Source: Mangrovimicrobium sediminis
GTDB lineage: Bacteria > Pseudomonadota > Gammaproteobacteria > Pseudomonadales > Halieaceae
Reading direction: 5' to 3'
Assembly: GCF_004745945.1 (NCBI RefSeq)
Contig: NZ_SRLE01000017.1
Span: 1 to 64,000 of the forward strand
DNA length: 64,000 nt
Shown: positions 14,415 to 23,273 of the stretch, in pieces
How the letters are laid out: each line of letters begins with the position of its first letter
How positions within the stretch are numbered: position 1 is the first letter of the stretch
Position numbers and translations under genes: made by a program
The notes under the pieces: generated by a model
Database searches by the model: none
What the model was told of the DNA's origin: nothing
Seen by the model: only the letters and a program-made list of their open reading frames with translations

Positions 14415-15423
14415 GGCACCACACGTAGCCGTGGCTGTAGGGCCGCTGCAGGCTGGCCTCGACGATATAGCGTGCGTACAAACGGCTGTTCACCTGGTCG
14501 TGGAAGAAGCGCCGGGTGCGCGCAGCCCAGTGGCGGCGCAACGGGTCGTCGGCGGCGAAGCACCGCACCTGCTCCAGCAACTGCTCGGGGGAGGAAAAAT
14601 AGGCGAGGGTCTCCGGCGGGAACATCTCGTCGAAGCCGGCATCCGCGTGAGTGAACACCAGCAGGCCGTTGCCGCCCATCTGCGCCATGCGCGCCGAGGA
14701 GTACCAGTGCAGGCCCTCCTGGCGGTTGAGGTTGAGGCCCATTCGGCTGTCGGCCAGCGCCTCGTCGTAATCGCGACCCCACACGCCAGGCGTGCCGAAG
14801 CTGCCCGGGGTATAAAAGTCGATGGTGTCCTCGAGGTTGTCGCGCAGGTAGCGCACGGTGACGCCGCGTTCGGTGTACTCCTCTGACTTGCTGCAGAAGA
14901 TCAGGTCGTGGCGCTGGTCCGAGCGCTGCGAGCAGTCGGCACTTTCAATAGCGGCATCGACAGGATTGGGCATGTGCAGCAGTCGCGCGCGCTGTCCCGT
15001 GAACTGCGCCAGCTCGCGCTCGCCGGTGGATACGAACATGGCGTCCACTACCGCGCAGCGGTGTTCGATCTTGGCCGCATTTTCCGGCACGAACAGCGGA
15101 TCGTTGTTGGCGCCGGCGATGACCACCCCGGGCAGCAGCGCGCGCAGTTGTTCCAGCGTCTCGTTGCGGATGATGTCGCAGTGGCCGACGATCACCAGCT
15201 CCGGGGCGAAGGCCTCGGCGGTCTCCAGCAGTCTGCGGTTGGCGGCGCGGGCGCCGAGTTCGCGGATGCCCAGCGGCGCCTCGAAGGCGGCGACGTCGCG
15301 GTCGGAAAAGCCGCGCACCAGGTAGTCGTTCTTGACCAGACCGAAGTACAGCTTCTGCGCCCAGCTCACCCGGGTCTGGCCGTACTTGCGCAATTGCTGG
15401 TGGGCGACGTGCAGGATTCGCAT
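14407..15423 (-). CDS. Glycosyltransferase, CgeB-like C-terminal domain
   Basis: The protein is 338 aa. The opening MRILHVAHQQLRKYGQTRVSWAQKLYFGLVKNDYLVRGFSDRD fits a GT-B N-terminal half. The C-terminal section YDEALADSRMGLNLNRQEGLHWYSSARMAQMGGNGLLVFTHADAGFDEMFPPETLAYFSSPEQLLEQV matches the glycosyl transferases group 1 / CgeB pattern (spore-maturation-like). No membrane segments are seen. It probably adds a sugar to the LPS core or a related surface glycan; specificity is unknown. It overlaps the next GT4 gene by eight bases. Confidence 0.72.
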   Translation of the reverse strand: MRILHVAHQQLRKYGQTRVSWAQKLYFGLVKNDYLVRGFSDRDVAAFEAPLGIRELGARAANRRLLETAEAFAPELVIVGHCDIIRNETLEQLRALLPGVVIAGANNDPLFVPENAAKIEHRCAVVDAMFVSTGERELAQFTGQRARLLHMPNPVDAAIESADCSQRSDQRHDLIFCSKSEEYTERGVTVRYLRDNLEDTIDFYTPGSFGTPGVWGRDYDEALADSRMGLNLNRQEGLHWYSSARMAQMGGNGLLVFTHADAGFDEMFPPETLAYFSSPEQLLEQVRCFAADDPLRRHWAARTRRFFHDQVNSRLYARYIVEASLQRPYSHGYVWCRG

Positions 15424-15431
15424 GCTGGTGT

Positions 15432-16571
15432 TCAGTTCCCTGACTGCGCCGCGGCGCCCGCGGCGATGGCCTCGCGATACACGGCGAGAGTCGCTTCCAC
15501 CTGCGCCTGCAGGGTGAAGCTCGCCGGCAAGCTTACCGCCGGCGGCGCGGCGAGGAAACCGCTGACCGCTGCGGCTAGCGCATCCATGTCGCCCTTGGTC
15601 ACCAGTCCCGCGGGCAGGCTCTCGCGCAGGGACTCCGCCGGACCGCCCTCGTTCCAGGCGACCACCGGGGTACCCACCGCCAGCGCCTCGATCACCGTGC
15701 GGCCGAAAGGCTCGGCGTGCTGCGACAGGTTGCAGACCACGCTGGCGACGGCGTACAGCTCGGCCATGTCGCTGCGGTGGCCGAGGAAACTCAGGTCGCC
15801 GGCGATGCCCAGCTCGGCGGCGCGCGCCACCAGTTCTTCCCGATAGGCCTCCTTGCCCGGGTCGCCCTCCCCCGCCACCAGGCCGTGGCAGGCGATGTTC
15901 GCGCCGCGCAGCCGCGCCAGCAGTTCAATGAATTCCAGCTGGCCTTTCCAGCGGCTGAGCCGCCCGGGCATCAGCAGCAACGGTTTGTCCCGCGCTGCCG
16001 GATAGTCGGCGAAGAACGTGTCGCGCCACTCCGGCGACGGCGTGAATCCCGCGGGAAACTGCGCAGTATCCACACCGCGGTGGATGCGCGTGATGCGCGC
16101 GGGGTCCACCTGTGGGTAGTTGCCGGTGATATAGTCGCGCACACAGTCGGAAATGGCGATCACGCGATCGCCGCAGCCCATGATGGCGCTGTAGCGGCTC
16201 ACCGAGTACAGGCCGTGGAAGGTCGAGACCAGCGCCGGGCGCTGCCCCGGCGGGCGCTTGCCCACAGCCAGCCAGACCATCCACGCGGGAATGCGCGAGC
16301 GCACGTGGATCACATCCGGTGCCAGTTCGTCGAGTTCGCGGCGCAATCCGGGCACCCGCCACAGGGACGCCAGCGACTTGCGGTGCACGGGGTAGGTGAT
16401 GTGCGTACTGCCCTCGGCTTCCAGCTGCGCCTGCAGGCGGCCGCCGCTGGACATCACCAGCGAGCGGTGGCCGCGGCGCACCAGTTCCCGCGCCAGGTCA
16501 ACGGTGCCGCGCTCGACGCCGCCGCTGTCGAGGCCGGGCAATACCTGCAGCACTGTCATGGGATCAGTCAT
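15432..16571 (-). CDS. Glycosyltransferase family 4 (GT-B)
   Basis: The protein is 379 aa. It opens MTVLQVLPGLDSGGVERGTVDLARELVRRGHRSLVMSSGG, the classic GT4 acceptor loop. The middle has DVIHVRSRIPAWM and VIAISDCVRDYITGNYPQVDPARITRIHRGVD, and the sugar-nucleotide side has LLLMPGRLSRWKGQLEFIELLARL and EPFGRTVIEALAVGTPVVAWNEGGPAE (EX7E). It resembles WaaG-like or other LPS-core glycosyltransferases. The start overlaps the upstream ELM1-family gene by eight bases. A second ATG lies four codons downstream. Confidence 0.87.
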   Translation of the reverse strand: MTDPMTVLQVLPGLDSGGVERGTVDLARELVRRGHRSLVMSSGGRLQAQLEAEGSTHITYPVHRKSLASLWRVPGLRRELDELAPDVIHVRSRIPAWMVWLAVGKRPPGQRPALVSTFHGLYSVSRYSAIMGCGDRVIAISDCVRDYITGNYPQVDPARITRIHRGVDTAQFPAGFTPSPEWRDTFFADYPAARDKPLLLMPGRLSRWKGQLEFIELLARLRGANIACHGLVAGEGDPGKEAYREELVARAAELGIAGDLSFLGHRSDMAELYAVASVVCNLSQHAEPFGRTVIEALAVGTPVVAWNEGGPAESLRESLPAGLVTKGDMDALAAAVSGFLAAPPAVSLPASFTLQAQVEATLAVYREAIAAGAAAQSGN

Positions 16572-17490
16572 CGAGGGCCTCGAGGGCCGGACGCAACCAG
16601 CGCACCAGGTAGCGCGCCACGCGCCCGGTCTCGTCCAGGGGCTGTGCCGGCGCCGGCATGGCGCCGCGCGCGGCCAGGGTGTGCAGGTCGCAGACCAGGC
16701 CCGCCCAGCGCAGGGCGTCCAGGCCGCGGCTGACCCTCGACTCGCCGCGCCGCGGCACGTCCAGCACGCCGACGCGGGCGCCGGCGGTGAGTGCCTCGTA
16801 GACCATGGAAGCGCTGTCCTCGCTGACCCAGGCCACGCCGCAGCGCTGCAGCTGTTCGCGCACCCAGCCGGGCTGGGTGTCGGCGAAGGCAGTGAAGGCG
16901 ATGTCCGGTATATCGAGCGCCGCCAGCTTCTCTGTCAGCGCCAAGGGCGTGCGCCGCGAGGTAGTCACCTGCCAGCGCACCGCCGGCAGCAGGGTGCTCA
17001 AGCGCTTGAGTTGTTCGAGGATCTGCGCATCGTCCCAGTCGTAGTGGGCGGAAGGGCCGCCGAGCAGCACCAGGCCGTGCCGGGGGTCGGCGGCGGGCGC
17101 CGGCTGCATGTCGTTGAGCATGCCGCGGGTGACCAGTACCTTCGCCGAGGGCGGCACGCCGTCGTGCTCGGGAATCACGCAGAGGTCGAACAGCCAGCGC
17201 GGCAGACTGGGTTTCATCAGCACCACCAGCGGGGCACGGTACTTCCACTTCAGGCGCAGGGCGCGCCAGTGGGTGCGGTGGCCGGCGGCCAGGATCAGAT
17301 CGGGGGGAGTGGGGGTTCGTGCCGGGGTGTCCCGCTCCAGCCACTCCACCTGCGTGGGTATGCGGGCCGACAGGGCCTGCACCAGGCCCTGCAACTGGCT
17401 GCGGTGGCCGGGCTTGCCGTCGGTCACGCAGCACACGTGAAGGGCGTTGACCTCCACGTCGCGATGTCCGGCGGCGGGCCCGGCGGCCAT
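16564..17490 (-). CDS. ELM1 family (GT1-like, mitochondrial fission ELM1/YjbF-type) protein
   Basis: The protein is 308 aa. The family hallmark is CCVTDGKPGHRSQLQGLVQAL near the start, followed by PDLILAAGHRTHWRALRLKWKYRAPLVVLMKPSLP. Next come LLGGPSAHYDWDD and VAWVSEDSASMVYEALTAGARVGVLDVPRRGESRVSRGLDAL, which read like a degenerate GT-B nucleotide-binding half. Bacterial members are often found in LPS loci with unassigned roles; plant ELM1 affects mitochondrial fission. Here it is the first gene after argG on the same strand, with a two-base gap. Confidence 0.8.
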   Translation of the reverse strand: MAAGPAAGHRDVEVNALHVCCVTDGKPGHRSQLQGLVQALSARIPTQVEWLERDTPARTPTPPDLILAAGHRTHWRALRLKWKYRAPLVVLMKPSLPRWLFDLCVIPEHDGVPPSAKVLVTRGMLNDMQPAPAADPRHGLVLLGGPSAHYDWDDAQILEQLKRLSTLLPAVRWQVTTSRRTPLALTEKLAALDIPDIAFTAFADTQPGWVREQLQRCGVAWVSEDSASMVYEALTAGARVGVLDVPRRGESRVSRGLDALRWAGLVCDLHTLAARGAMPAPAQPLDETGRVARYLVRWLRPALEALDD

Positions 17491-17492
17491 GG

Positions 17493-18713
<1,221 letters not shown>

Positions 18714-18885
18714 GTTTCGCTCCATCGGATACTGAAGCCGCCGACCGTGCCGCGGCGGCGGGTAAAACGGGCGCCCATTCTACTGTAGCGGCGGGCGGAA
18801 TTCACGGCCGGGCGAGGGCGCCCGCCGGGGGATTTTCACACCGGGACAGCGCCCGGGACTGACCGGGCGGTGGATTTGCTGTAGC

Positions 18886-19950
18886 ATGCGTCAGATTCCC
18901 GCTGGACACTATTTCGTGGATACACTGACCCTCACCCGCCCCGACGACTGGCACTGTCACCTGCGCGACGGCGCCGCGCTACAGCACACCTGTGCCGACA
19001 TGGCGCGCTATTTCGGCCGGGTGATCGTCATGCCCAACCTGACACCGCCGGTGACCAGCGTCGCCGCGGCGGCCGCCTACCGCGAGCGTATCCTGGCCGC
19101 GATGCAGGGCCTGCCGCGCCAGTTCGAACCGCTGATGACCCTGTACCTCACCGACCAGACCGACGCCGCGGAGATCGAACTCGCCGCGGCCTCGGACTTC
19201 GTCCACGCGGTCAAGCTCTACCCGGCCGGCGCCACTACCAACTCCGACGCCGGCGTGGCCCAGCTCGACGCCCTGTTCCCGGTGCTCGCGGCGATGGAAG
19301 CCGCGGACCTGCCGCTGCTGGTGCACGGCGAGGTCACCGACGCGGATATCGACATCTTTGATCGCGAGAAAGTGTTCATCGAGCGCCACCTTGCGCCCAT
19401 CGTGCAGCGTTTTCCCGGCCTGCGCGTGGTGCTGGAGCACATCACCACCCGCGACGCGGTGCAGTTCGTACACGAGGCCGGCGCGCAGGTGGCGGCGACC
19501 ATCACCCCCCACCACCTGATGTTCAACCGCAACGACATGCTGGTGGGCGGCATCCGCCCGCACTACTACTGCCTGCCCATTCTCAAGCGCAACGTGCACC
19601 AGAACGAATTGATGGAAGCCGCCACCTCGGGCAACCCCAAGTTCTTCCTCGGCACGGATTCCGCGCCCCATGCCCGCCAGCGCAAGGAGAGCGACTGCGG
19701 CTGCGCCGGGGTGTACAGCGCCCACGCCGCGCTGGAATTTTACGCGCGTGTATTCGACGCCCTGGGCGCACTGGACAAGCTCGAGGGCTTTGCCGCGCAC
19801 TACGGCGCGGACTTCTACCGCCTGCCGCGCAACAGCGACACCATTACCTTGCAGCGTTGCGCCTGGGAAGTGCCCGCGCAGATGCCTCTGGGAACGGACT
19901 CCCTCACGCCGCTGGCGGCCGGGGAATCCGTAGACTGGCAGGTCGCCTGA
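18886..19950 (+). CDS. pyrC: Dihydroorotase
   Basis: The protein is 354 aa, type II (E. coli PyrC-like). It cyclises carbamoyl aspartate in pyrimidine synthesis. The metal site is visible as [10 protein letters not shown] (HxH), the carbamylated lysine in [23 protein letters not shown], and [22 protein letters not shown] supplies the catalytic Asp. The ATG at 18886 is used; a GTG ten codons later ([13 protein letters not shown]) is the other possible start. It is divergent from argG, with about 170 bases between. Confidence 0.96.
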   Translation: MRQIPAGHYFVDTLTLTRPDDWHCHLRDGAALQHTCADMARYFGRVIVMPNLTPPVTSVAAAAAYRERILAAMQGLPRQFEPLMTLYLTDQTDAAEIELAAASDFVHAVKLYPAGATTNSDAGVAQLDALFPVLAAMEAADLPLLVHGEVTDADIDIFDREKVFIERHLAPIVQRFPGLRVVLEHITTRDAVQFVHEAGAQVAATITPHHLMFNRNDMLVGGIRPHYYCLPILKRNVHQNELMEAATSGNPKFFLGTDSAPHARQRKESDCGCAGVYSAHAALEFYARVFDALGALDKLEGFAAHYGADFYRLPRNSDTITLQRCAWEVPAQMPLGTDSLTPLAAGESVDWQVA

Positions 19951-19958
19951 CCGCGCCC

Positions 19959-20594
19959 ATGGGTGGCGAAGAGCGGCAACTGATGCGCGACCGCTTCCGC
20001 GGTTTCCTGCCAGTGGTCATCGACCTGGAAACCGGCGGTTTCAACGCGCGCACCGACGCCGTGCTGGAGATCGCCGCGACCCTGGTGCGCATGGAGGACA
20101 ACGGCGAGCTGCGCGCCGATCGCACCCTGGACTTCCACATCAAGCCCTTCGAGGGCGCCAATATCGAGAAGTCCGCCCTGGAGTTCACCGGTATCGATCC
20201 CTGGCACCCGTTCCGCGAGGCGGTGGATGAAAGCCAGGCCCTGACCGAGCTGTTTCGCGCCATACGCAAGGAGATCCGCGAGCAGGAGTGCACCCGCGCC
20301 ATCCTGGTGGCGCACAACGCCCACTTCGACGCGGGCTTCATCAACGCCGCGGTGGAGCGCTGCCAGATCAAGCGCAACCCCTTCCACCCGTTCACCTTCT
20401 TCGACACCGCCACGCTCGCCGGCCTGGCCTTCGGCCAGACCGTCCTCGCCCGCGCCTGCGCCGAGGCCGGGATCGACTTCGACAACAGCGAAGCGCACAC
20501 CGCCGCCTACGACGCCGCGCGCACGGCTGAACTGTTCTGCGATATCGTCAACCGCTGGCGCGAATGCGGCGGCTGGATGCCCGAGCTGGCCTGA
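19959..20594 (+). CDS. rnt: Ribonuclease T
   Basis: The protein is 211 aa, a DEDDh-type 3'-5' exonuclease that trims tRNA and other small RNA 3' ends. The four motifs are visible: [10 protein letters not shown] (D,E), [12 protein letters not shown] (D), and [18 protein letters not shown] (H,D), with [20 protein letters not shown] in between. The ATG at 19959 lies eight bases after the pyrC stop; longer in-frame starts would extend back into pyrC in another register. The short gap suggests co-transcription with pyrC. Confidence 0.95.
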   Translation: MGGEERQLMRDRFRGFLPVVIDLETGGFNARTDAVLEIAATLVRMEDNGELRADRTLDFHIKPFEGANIEKSALEFTGIDPWHPFREAVDESQALTELFRAIRKEIREQECTRAILVAHNAHFDAGFINAAVERCQIKRNPFHPFTFFDTATLAGLAFGQTVLARACAEAGIDFDNSEAHTAAYDAARTAELFCDIVNRWRECGGWMPELA

Positions 20595-20604
20595 CCCCCG
20601 AAAC

Positions 20605-20739
20605 TGGGGTCAGATACGCCTTTAAATGATGTGAGGCTGTCGCCTGACGGAACCAAAAAGTGGGGTCAGATACGCCTTTAAATGATGTAAAGCTGTCGGC
20701 TGACGGAACTCACATCATTTAAAGGCGTATCTGACCCCA
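20605..20739. repeat. REP-like repeat cluster: two direct and one inverted copy
   Basis: A 28-base motif (TGGGGTCAGATACGCCTTTA followed by AATGATGT) occurs at 20605-20632 and 20661-20688, and as its reverse complement at 20712-20739. A second shared element (GCTGTCG-CTGACGGAAC) lies between copies at 20636-20653 and 20692-20709. The last two copies can form a long hairpin. GGGGTCAGAT-type ends are familiar from elements mobilised by REP-associated (Y1) transposases. No transposase gene is present, so this would be a non-autonomous copy. It could also terminate rnt or the convergent TonB-fusion gene. Confidence 0.8.
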
Positions 20740-20756
20740 CTTTCTAGCCGGCTGGC

Positions 20757-22022
20757 TTAGTTGAGCTGGAACTTCACCGGCACCAGCATGTAGTAGGTGC
20801 TGCCGCCTTCGTCGGCGAGGAATTCGGCCTTGGCCACCGGGGTCAGTGCCGGGAAGGGCGCGGCGCGCTTGATGGCGTCGAGCGCGGCGTCATCCAGGAT
20901 CGAATGCCCCGAGGGGCCCTCCAGGTTGACGTTGAGCAGCGTGCCGGAGGAGTCGATCTCGGCGAGCAGCTCGACCTGGCCCTCGATGTCCTTCTTGATC
21001 GCCCGCTTGGGGTACTTGACCGACTTGAAGACGCGGATCATCACGCTTGCGATGTACTCGTTCAGCAGGCGCTGATACTCCCGGTCATCCAGGGTATCGA
21101 CCCATGCGGCCTCCGGATCCACCTGTACCACGGGCTCCGGTTCCGGCTCGGGCGCGGGCTCCGCCACTGCCACCTGCAGGGGTTCGGGCTCGGGTTCCGG
21201 TGCAGGGGCGGCGACGGTGGTCTCCACCGGTGCCTCTACCTCAACCGGAGTGTCTTCCACCGCAACCACCTCGGGTTCGGGCTCAGGTTGCGGAGCAGGC
21301 GCACGCGCGGTGACCGTCTGTTCCGAGGGCGGCGCCACCGCGACGGCCTGCGGGGCCGGTGCGGGTGCCGGTGCGGGTGCCGGCGCGGGAGCGGCCGCGA
21401 CGGCCGCCGGGGCGCTGCCCCAGGCCGCGATCGCATCGACACGATCCTGCAGCGGAATCAGTGACTCGTAGCGGACTAGTACATCCTGGTCCAGGTCGCC
21501 GGCCAGCAGCCGGTCGCGCATCAGGGCGGAGGCGGAGTCGCCCACCCAGCCCTGCAGCAGGTAATAAAAGACGTCGGGACCGGAGATGCTGAGCAATTCG
21601 GTGCCGTTGAGGCTGAATACCGTATTCTCGGCGGCGGTCAGGCGAATCTCGAACTGGTCGCCGGAGCGCAGCGCGCCTTTCATCCTGGACTTCAACTGCT
21701 CCAGGCCGTCGATCACCTGGTCGTTGGCGCGCTGCCCGGCGCCGACCTCCGCCTGCAACAGGATGGTACCCGACAGGCCGCGGTCGCTGATGCGGCGGGT
21801 TGCGATGCGGTACTGCATCGCCGCCGGCGGGGCTACCCGCTGGGCATCGACCGGCAATTGGCCGTCGCTGGTGAGCAGGCCGGCGACATAGATGTCGCGC
21901 CCTGTATCCGTATAAACCGCAAGCCCTGCAACCTGCAATTTCTCCGCCGTGATCGCCGCGCCGCATGCCAGCAGCAGCATGACAGCCGCCGCGCGGGCCA
22001 CGTTTTTCTTATGCAACAACAT
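20757..22022 (-). CDS. Exported chalcone isomerase-like/TonB C-terminal fusion protein
   Basis: The protein is 421 aa. Residues 1-26 form a signal peptide (AAAVMLLLACGAAITA). Residues 27-190 (GLAVYTDTGRDIYVAGLL...SLNGTELLSISGPDVFYYLLQGWVG) resemble the bacterial chalcone-isomerase-like domain. Residues 205-310 are a Pro/Ala/Glu-rich linker (APAPAPAPAP, EPEPEPE). Residues 320-421 form a TonB C-terminal domain (VKYPKRAIKKDIEGQVELLAEIDSSGTLLNVNLEGPSGHSILDDAALDAIKRAAPFP). Unlike TonB it has no evident N-terminal anchor beyond the signal peptide. It is divergent from the pilus-chemotaxis operon, so a role in cell-envelope coupling or type IV pili is possible but unproven. Confidence 0.78.
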   Translation of the reverse strand: MLLHKKNVARAAAVMLLLACGAAITAEKLQVAGLAVYTDTGRDIYVAGLLTSDGQLPVDAQRVAPPAAMQYRIATRRISDRGLSGTILLQAEVGAGQRANDQVIDGLEQLKSRMKGALRSGDQFEIRLTAAENTVFSLNGTELLSISGPDVFYYLLQGWVGDSASALMRDRLLAGDLDQDVLVRYESLIPLQDRVDAIAAWGSAPAAVAAAPAPAPAPAPAPAPQAVAVAPPSEQTVTARAPAPQPEPEPEVVAVEDTPVEVEAPVETTVAAPAPEPEPEPLQVAVAEPAPEPEPEPVVQVDPEAAWVDTLDDREYQRLLNEYIASVMIRVFKSVKYPKRAIKKDIEGQVELLAEIDSSGTLLNVNLEGPSGHSILDDAALDAIKRAAPFPALTPVAKAEFLADEGGSTYYMLVPVKFQLN

Positions 22023-22146
22023 GGATTTCCCCGTTAGTTTTGGTTATTTGTTGTCGCATATAAAGGTGCATTAGGGCGTGTCCAGCCTCAAGCTAAATTG
22101 TCCTGAAATGCCAAACAATTCGCGTTTTTTCACTACCACGCAAGTA

Positions 22147-22166
22147 ATTTGCAGTGCGCTGCAAAT
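22147..22166. promoter_or_regulatory. Perfect inverted repeat, possible operator
   Basis: ATTTGCAG-tgcg-CTGCAAAT is an exact 8-bp inverted repeat in the 292-base gap between the divergent TonB-fusion gene and the chemosensory operon; a further half-site (TTGCAAAG) follows. An extended -10-like TGCTAATACT lies at 22231-22240, upstream of the response regulator. The binding protein is not known. Confidence 0.4.
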
Positions 22167-22314
22167 GTGTTGCAAAGTGCGGAACTCGGTCACAAAAACA
22201 GCAAAATTGAGTTCCCAAGTCCTAAAGCCCTGCTAATACTCTGTCCACGTGATAACGCGTTATTACCGCCCGATCCCCCGGGAACGACGCGGTGAAACAG
22301 GAGAGATAACAGCT

Positions 22315-22719
22315 ATGCCTCAAGATCAAAACAGCTCTAAGCGCAGGGTGCTGCTCGTCGATGACGACAAGATCATCCGTCTTAAGGCCTCCAAGATGCT
22401 CGAGCAGTGCGGCTGCGAAGTCGCCACCGCGGAAAACGGTTGGGACGCCGTCACCAAGCTGGATGACGTGAAGCCCGACCTGATCCTGCTGGACATCACC
22501 ATGGAGCCCCTGGACGGGTTCAAGACCCTGACGCTGATTCGCGCCAGCCGCGGCGAGTACGCCGACGTCCCGGTGGTCATGCTCAGTTCCCACGACGACG
22601 TCTTCACCATGGGCAAGTCCAAGGATCGCGGTTGCTCCGCCTACCTGGAAAAGCCCCTGGACATGAACGCGCTGAAGCAGGTGCTGCAGGAATTCCTGTC
22701 CATCAAGGTGGCCGTGTAA
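22315..22719 (+). CDS. Single-domain response regulator (PilG/PilH-type)
   Basis: The protein is 134 aa and is only a REC domain: VLLVDDDKIIRLKASKMLE (acidic pocket), phospho-acceptor Asp in LILLDITMEP, VVMLSSHDD (switch Ser) and YLEKPLD (Lys). CheY-like proteins of Chp systems transmit the signal from ChpA to the pilus motors. It is followed at once by cheW- and mcp-type genes. Start at 22315 with GGAGA about ten bases upstream; an in-frame ATG at 22249 is less likely. Whether it is the PilG or PilH equivalent cannot be told, and only one is present. Confidence 0.85.
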   Translation: MPQDQNSSKRRVLLVDDDKIIRLKASKMLEQCGCEVATAENGWDAVTKLDDVKPDLILLDITMEPLDGFKTLTLIRASRGEYADVPVVMLSSHDDVFTMGKSKDRGCSAYLEKPLDMNALKQVLQEFLSIKVAV

Positions 22720-23258
22720 TGAACCCGAACGCCTTCGAATGCCTGCAGGGCATGGCGCAACTGGTGCGGGCCAAGGCCGCGCCGGCGCCGGCCATGCAGC
22801 AGAAGATCCAGGACTGGCACGGCGCTGCCGTCAGCATCCTCGGCGTACGTTGTGTGATCAGCGCGGACGAAACGCGCAAGATCGTCGACGTGCCCGAAAC
22901 CATCCCCCTCCCCGGCGTCAAGCCCTGGGTACGGGGCATTGCCAACATCGGCGGCCGCGTCGTTTCGATTTCCGACCTGTCCGCCTTCCTCTCCGGCGGC
23001 AGCAGGACGTCCAACGGGCGCCAGGCGCTGATTATCAACGGTCGCGGTATCCATACCGGGCTGCTGATCGACGAATGTTTTGGCGGTGTGCGCCTCTCCA
23101 CCGAGGAACTGCGCACCAATAAAAAGGTGGCGAAGGAACTGCAGGCATTCGTGCGCGGCGTCTTCTCCACCGAGGACGGGGAGTACGCCCTGTTCGACAC
23201 CAACCGACTCTTAACAGACGCCAACTTTACGCAGGCCGGCGTCATCACAACTAGCTAG
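22719..23258 (+). CDS. CheW-like adaptor (PilI-type)
   Basis: The protein is 179 aa. The CheW fold is visible as GAAVSILGVRCVISADETRKIVDVPETIPLPGVKPWVRGIANIGGRVVSISDLSAFL, with a central GLLIDECFGGVR strand pair. It should couple the PilJ-like receptor to the ChpA kinase at the membrane. Its ATG overlaps the previous gene's TAA (TAATG), consistent with translational coupling inside the operon. Confidence 0.87.
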   Translation: MNPNAFECLQGMAQLVRAKAAPAPAMQQKIQDWHGAAVSILGVRCVISADETRKIVDVPETIPLPGVKPWVRGIANIGGRVVSISDLSAFLSGGSRTSNGRQALIINGRGIHTGLLIDECFGGVRLSTEELRTNKKVAKELQAFVRGVFSTEDGEYALFDTNRLLTDANFTQAGVITTS

Positions 23259-23273
23259 GGCAGGAGTAAGACC

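Noticed and set aside
20595-20756. CRISPR array
   Set aside because: Only two direct copies and one inverted copy, with related rather than unique spacers; it fits a REP-like element instead.
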